From the NCBI GenBank assembly GCA_015232465.1, contig JADFZO010000001.1, positions 1-64,000 on the forward strand: a stretch of 64,000 nt of DNA. Reading direction: 5' to 3'. Within the stretch, counting starts at the first letter, position 1. Every line of letters starts with the position of its first letter. Source of the DNA: Desulfamplus sp. Its GTDB lineage: Bacteria; Desulfobacterota; Desulfobacteria; Desulfobacterales; Desulfobacteraceae. The notes below the pieces were generated by a model. It was not told the DNA's origin and made no database searches. It saw only the letters and a list, made by a program, of their open reading frames with translations. The position numbers and the translations under genes were made by a program. Positions 59,511-64,000 of this stretch are shown here, in pieces.

Positions 59511-59774
59511 CTAATAACAGTCAGCTTTAGCCGAAAAAAGGAAAAGGGGGCATCAAGTTTAGCTTTGATATTAATGTTGTGGTAGTTACAAAAAGTTATT
59601 TTAATAGACAAGAAGAGATAAAAACCATTGAAAAAGATTGTAAAATATGCGATACAGTCTTAAAAAACATATCAGTATTAAAGGATACTCCAGCTTGTTC
59701 AATCACTAAAAGATATGGTCAGTAATTACGAATATATAAGGCTGCTTGATGTACTATCGAAAAGAGGGTAAAAG

Positions 59775-60962
59775 ATGGGCAACAAATTGAATAACCAAAG
59801 TGATATTTCAAATAGCCAAGGGGTTCAAATAGCAGAAAAATCAAACATCGTCCTTGTAGATGATGTATCTGCAAATTTAAGGCTTTTGGTTGGTATTTTA
59901 GCCCGTCCTGATTACATGATACGCCCAATATTGGACCCTTTAATGGCAATTAGTGCCATAAAGGCAGACCCGCCTGATATTATTCTGCTTGATATTATGA
60001 TGCCCACAATGTCAGGTTATGATGCCTGTGCCTGCTTAAAGGCTGATCCTGATACTGCAGATATTCCAATTATATTTATAACTGCTAAAGATGATGTTGA
60101 AGATAAGATTAAGGGGTTCTCTTTAGGTGCTGTTGATTACATAACTAAACCTTTTCAGGCTGCTGATGTTACTGCACGGGTTCAAATTCACCTTAAAATG
60201 TATTCTCTTCAAAAAAATCTTAGAAAACAGGCAGAAGATATGGAGGTTCTAAATCAAGAGCTTGCAAGGGTTATTGTTGAGCGTCAAAAGGCTGAATCTC
60301 TACTACAAGAGTCATATATTTGGCTTCATAATGTCTTTGATGCCCTTAAAGAGTCAGTTATTATATTAACTCCTGATAGGTTCATAATAGATGTTAATCC
60401 TGCTGCAGAGAAAATTTTGGGCTACTCAAAAGATGAGCTAAAGGGGAGAGTATCTGAGATATTTCATGTTGATTCTAATCACTATTTGGAGTTCCAAAAA
60501 AAGATAGATGAGTCATTTAACAGCGGCAATACAGTTCTATTTGAGTATAGGCTAAAAAGAAAAGATGGCACTATATTTCCATCTGAACATAGCGTGGCTT
60601 TTTTAAAAACAGATGAGCACAAGCTCATAGGTATTGTAAGCGTTGTAAGAGATTTAACAAAGAAGAAAGAGGCTGAAGATAAGCTGATAGAGAGCGAAAA
60701 GCTCAAAGCCATTCTTGAGATCACAGGAACCGTGTGCCATGAGCTTAATCAGCCTCTGATGAATATCTCAGGCTACTCTGAGCTGGCTCTGATGGATAGC
60801 TCGCCTCAAAGCCCTGTCTATATGAAACTAAAAAAGATACAGCAGCAGATTGAACGCATGGCTATAATAACAAAAAAATTGATGCAGATTTCACGATATA
60901 AAACCAAATATTACCCTGATGGCAAGATTATTGATTTAGCTGAGTCATCAGATTTAAATTAG
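59775..60962 (+). CDS. REC-PAS-HisKA protein lacking a HATPase domain
   Basis: REC DIILLDIMMPTMSGYDA; PAS; H-box GTVCHELNQPLMNISGYSELAL; stop about 65 aa later without N/G boxes. Confidence 0.9.
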   Translation: MGNKLNNQSDISNSQGVQIAEKSNIVLVDDVSANLRLLVGILARPDYMIRPILDPLMAISAIKADPPDIILLDIMMPTMSGYDACACLKADPDTADIPIIFITAKDDVEDKIKGFSLGAVDYITKPFQAADVTARVQIHLKMYSLQKNLRKQAEDMEVLNQELARVIVERQKAESLLQESYIWLHNVFDALKESVIILTPDRFIIDVNPAAEKILGYSKDELKGRVSEIFHVDSNHYLEFQKKIDESFNSGNTVLFEYRLKRKDGTIFPSEHSVAFLKTDEHKLIGIVSVVRDLTKKKEAEDKLIESEKLKAILEITGTVCHELNQPLMNISGYSELALMDSSPQSPVYMKLKKIQQQIERMAIITKKLMQISRYKTKYYPDGKIIDLAESSDLN

Positions 60963-61141
60963 CAATAGCCACATTAAACTTTTTTATTATTGACATGGTT
61001 GAACACCATATTATAATAGTCTCCTAAATTTCCATAGATGCGGATTTTGTTCGGATTCTTATCAGGTAGATTGGGATACTGCCTGATATATGTATAAGGT
61101 GATAAAAACTACTATTAACTGTTAAAAGGAGTAAAAAAACG

Positions 61142-61600
61142 ATGAGTAAAAAATTTGTTACACTTATGTTGTCAGTAGCTATTGCTCTTCTTTTTGCTGC
61201 AACCTGTATCTATGCAGGAACAGAGGTTGCGGACACATTCAAAATGGAGACAAAAGAGTACGCAAAACGTACAAAAAGTTTAGCTGAGTTCACGCACAAA
61301 GATCACATTGAGAAACATAAAATTGCCTGCGGTGATTGCCACCATGACGATAAAGGTAAACCACTTGATCTTAAAATGGGTGATAATGTTCAAAAATGCG
61401 TAGAGTGCCATAAAGAGACTGGCAAGGCACCAGAGGGTGAGAAACTTGGCAAGAAAGAAAAAATTGTAAAGTATCATGAAAAAGCTATCCATGCTAACTG
61501 CATTGACTGCCACAAAGAGTCAAACAAAAAGGCTGGGGATCCAAAAGGCAAAGGTCCTGCCCCAACATCATGTAATGACTGCCACCCCAAACAACAGTAA
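61142..61600 (+). CDS. Periplasmic tetraheme cytochrome c3-like protein
   Basis: Signal peptide; four CXXCH: CGDCHH, CVECHK, CIDCHK, CNDCHP. Confidence 0.94.
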   Translation: MSKKFVTLMLSVAIALLFAATCIYAGTEVADTFKMETKEYAKRTKSLAEFTHKDHIEKHKIACGDCHHDDKGKPLDLKMGDNVQKCVECHKETGKAPEGEKLGKKEKIVKYHEKAIHANCIDCHKESNKKAGDPKGKGPAPTSCNDCHPKQQ

Positions 61601-61639
61601 TATCCCAAAAATTTAAGTAACTCTTAAATGGTTTATGTA

Positions 61640-61669
61640 GGGGTGTAGCGATGCTACACCCCTTTTTTT
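61640..61669 (+). terminator. Rho-independent terminator of cytochrome gene
   Basis: GGGGTGTAGC-gat-GCTACACCCC + T7. Confidence 0.93.
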
Positions 61670-61699
61670 ATTTTAAACTTTTCTTAAATTCAAAAAAAC

Positions 61700-64000
61700 T
61701 TAATAATTTTTTAAAAGCTCCTCAAGTGAAGTTTGTCTTAAAGTTGTATCTTGATTTTTAACAGCCATCAACATAGCCTTTCTTGTGCCAACAAATATGG
61801 CAAGTTTTTTTGCCCTTGTTAAGCCTGTGTAGATAAGATTTCTAAAGAGCATCTTAAAGTGTTGAGATAAAATTGGAATAATTACAGTATCAAACTCGCT
61901 TCCTTGTGATTTGTGTATTGTGATTGCGTAGGCTAAATCAAGCTCAAGAATATCATCACGCTGATATTTGACAACTCTTGAATCAGGATAAAAAGATACT
62001 AAGCATGTAAGATCAGTTATCTCCATATCAACGATAAGACCAATATCGCCGTTAAAAACTCCAAGATCGTAGTTGTTCCTGCGATGTATTACCCTATCTC
62101 CAACCCTAAAGATTCGCTCTCCAACTCTAATCTCCCGTTTTGCAGCAGATGGCGGATTTGCAGATGCCTGTATCATTCTGTTTAAGTTTATTGTGCCAAG
62201 TGTGCCTCTGGTCATTGGAGATAAAATCTGTATTTCGCAACTCTTGCCATAATATTTAGGAATTGAATCAAGGTAAATCCGTTTAACCATATCAGCAGCA
62301 GCGTAGCCATAATGCAGCGATGACCAAGGGTGAACGCTTTTTAAAACAGCCATCAACTCTTTTACCTCTGTATCTGCTCGGTTTACTCTATTTATATCAA
62401 CATGCTCAAATTTTTTAGGAATCTTTATCTCTGACTCATAAGGTCTTATAGGCTCATTAATGCCAAACTGGTAAAACTCTTCAGGGTTATCATAGCCAAA
62501 ATAGTGGGTATCAATTTCAGATGTTTTAATATTTGAGAGCTGTTTTACCCTATTTATAAAGTTTATCTGCTCTTTTGTTGCCTCATCTGAATCTATGAAC
62601 ATGCAGTCAAACTGTTTAGTCCATATTTCAGGTCTTTTAAATGGAGAAGCTATCCATGGAACCTCCCCTTTGTTAATCTGGTGGGCATACTTGATAATTA
62701 AAGACTCTTGAGCTTGCCTAAATATTTGAGTTAAGACAAAGCATGGAATAACTCCAGATGCAATCATATCTTTTAGCACATTACCAGCCCCAACTGATGG
62801 TAACTGGTCAGCATCGCCAATAAATAATACCTGACAAGATTCTGGCACAGCCCTTAAAAGTGCAGCAGTTAGGCTAATATCGAGCATGGAGCACTCATCA
62901 ACAATCAAAAAATCAGCTTTAAGTGGGCTCTCTTCATTTTTTTTAAACTCTCCGCCTTTCCACTCCAAGAGGCGGTGTATTGTCTTTGCCTCTTTGCCAA
63001 TAACTTCGCTCATTCGTTGGGCTGCCCTTCCTGTTGGGGCTGCTAAAACTATCTTTATCTGGTGATTATAGTGATTATCTGTCTGATTTTTATCTGATGC
63101 TGCCCCATCTTCTTGTGAACCTAAAAAGCTATATTTAGCTCTATAATCGCCAATTGCCTCAAGCAGTTTTACAATAACAAGGGTAGTAGTTGTTTTGCCG
63201 CAACCTGGACCTCCTGTTAGAATTGAAAATTTTTGGTTAGCAATTGAAATAACAGCCTTTGCCTGCTCATGGCTTAATTTTATATGCCTTGCCTTGCAGT
63301 AAAGATTTACCCATCGCTCTATCTGCTCATGCTCTGGATATGCTGCTGGCAGTGGCTCTTTGTTATCCTCTTTTATCTGATTTGACTCTTTGCACATCTT
63401 TGCTACCCGTTTAGCAACATAAAGCTCATCAAAATAGAGAGATTTTGAGTAGTAGCAAGTCTCTTGTTCTTCTTCCTTTTTATTAGATGCTTTATTAGAT
63501 GCGATATGACGCACCATTAAGAGTCTATCCTCTTTCATCTGATTTAAAATATCAGGTATGCGATTTTTTAAATTTTCTTGGTATGATGCGTTAAAATCAG
63601 CAATATTATCAGATATATTGCTCAGATCATCAAAATCATATTGAGATGGAGTCTGGCTCTCTTGAGGCAGTAAAAGCTCTACAACCTCATCTTGAATCTG
63701 AGGCAGGGTTAAGTAGCAGTGTCCAAAGTTTCTGCTTGCAGCCAAAACATGGCGGATTGCAGCTATAATTCTCTTTTGGCTATCAGGGGCAAAGCCAATG
63801 CTTAAAGCCACTTTGTCTGCTGAAAAAAATCCAATACCGTAAAAGTCATTTGAAAGGCGATACGGGTCTTGAGTAACATATTGTATGGCATTATCGCCAT
63901 ACTCTTTATAAATTCTTACAGCAAAAAGGGTGCTGATTCCGTGAGATTGCAAAAACATCATAACATCGCGAATAGATTTATGCTCTTGCCACGCTTGACT
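61700..64000 (-). CDS. RecD2-like (YrrC) ATP-dependent helicase, N-terminus beyond window edge
   Basis: ILTGGPGCGKTTTTLVIVKLL, DECSMLDISLTAALL, FIGDADQLPSVGAGNVL, AYAITIHKSQGSEFDTVIIP, LTRAKK; frame open to base 64000. Confidence 0.93.
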   Translation of the reverse strand, partial: SQAWQEHKSIRDVMMFLQSHGISTLFAVRIYKEYGDNAIQYVTQDPYRLSNDFYGIGFFSADKVALSIGFAPDSQKRIIAAIRHVLAASRNFGHCYLTLPQIQDEVVELLLPQESQTPSQYDFDDLSNISDNIADFNASYQENLKNRIPDILNQMKEDRLLMVRHIASNKASNKKEEEQETCYYSKSLYFDELYVAKRVAKMCKESNQIKEDNKEPLPAAYPEHEQIERWVNLYCKARHIKLSHEQAKAVISIANQKFSILTGGPGCGKTTTTLVIVKLLEAIGDYRAKYSFLGSQEDGAASDKNQTDNHYNHQIKIVLAAPTGRAAQRMSEVIGKEAKTIHRLLEWKGGEFKKNEESPLKADFLIVDECSMLDISLTAALLRAVPESCQVLFIGDADQLPSVGAGNVLKDMIASGVIPCFVLTQIFRQAQESLIIKYAHQINKGEVPWIASPFKRPEIWTKQFDCMFIDSDEATKEQINFINRVKQLSNIKTSEIDTHYFGYDNPEEFYQFGINEPIRPYESEIKIPKKFEHVDINRVNRADTEVKELMAVLKSVHPWSSLHYGYAAADMVKRIYLDSIPKYYGKSCEIQILSPMTRGTLGTINLNRMIQASANPPSAAKREIRVGERIFRVGDRVIHRRNNYDLGVFNGDIGLIVDMEITDLTCLVSFYPDSRVVKYQRDDILELDLAYAITIHKSQGSEFDTVIIPILSQHFKMLFRNLIYTGLTRAKKLAIFVGTRKAMLMAVKNQDTTLRQTSLEELLKNY

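Noticed and set aside
59719-59949. 76-aa minus-strand ORF
   Set aside because: Antisense to the start of the REC-PAS gene; no support.
1-64000. CRISPR arrays, tRNA/rRNA genes, prophage, intact IS elements
   Set aside because: Read through all intergenic regions; no regularly spaced repeats, no recognisable cloverleaf/rRNA sequence and no transposase or phage motifs.

Overview
AT-rich 64 kb chromosomal window that reads like a Desulfobacterales-type sulfate-reducing bacterium. The taxonomic guess is an inference from a tetraheme cytochrome c3-like protein, a lactate/glycolate oxidation island with a LutAB-type fusion, TRAP transporters and many sensor kinases and MCPs. About 40 convincing CDSs are present; no rRNA, tRNA, CRISPR array, phage or intact transposase was recognised. 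The strongest lead is a PUFA-synthase-like megasynthase (KS-AT-ACP | KR-DH-DH). It is split into two ORFs exactly at an A10 run that contains an in-frame A-AAA-AAC slippery heptamer. The reading frame stays open on both sides, and the KR N-terminal half is recovered only by a -1 shift. Its likely trans-acting enoyl reductase (PfaD-like) sits alone about 30 kb away. Other leads: a 1020-aa membrane protein with a degenerate PHP-like N-terminus; an MCP with a CZB-like zinc site between its two TM helices; two identical 33-bp perfect palindromes inside the lactate operon; TGGT-N3-ACCA operator candidates, one overlapping a promoter; a probable AUA start codon in an alanine/sodium symporter gene; a histidine-kinase-like protein without an ATPase domain; and several palindrome clusters in intergenic DNA.
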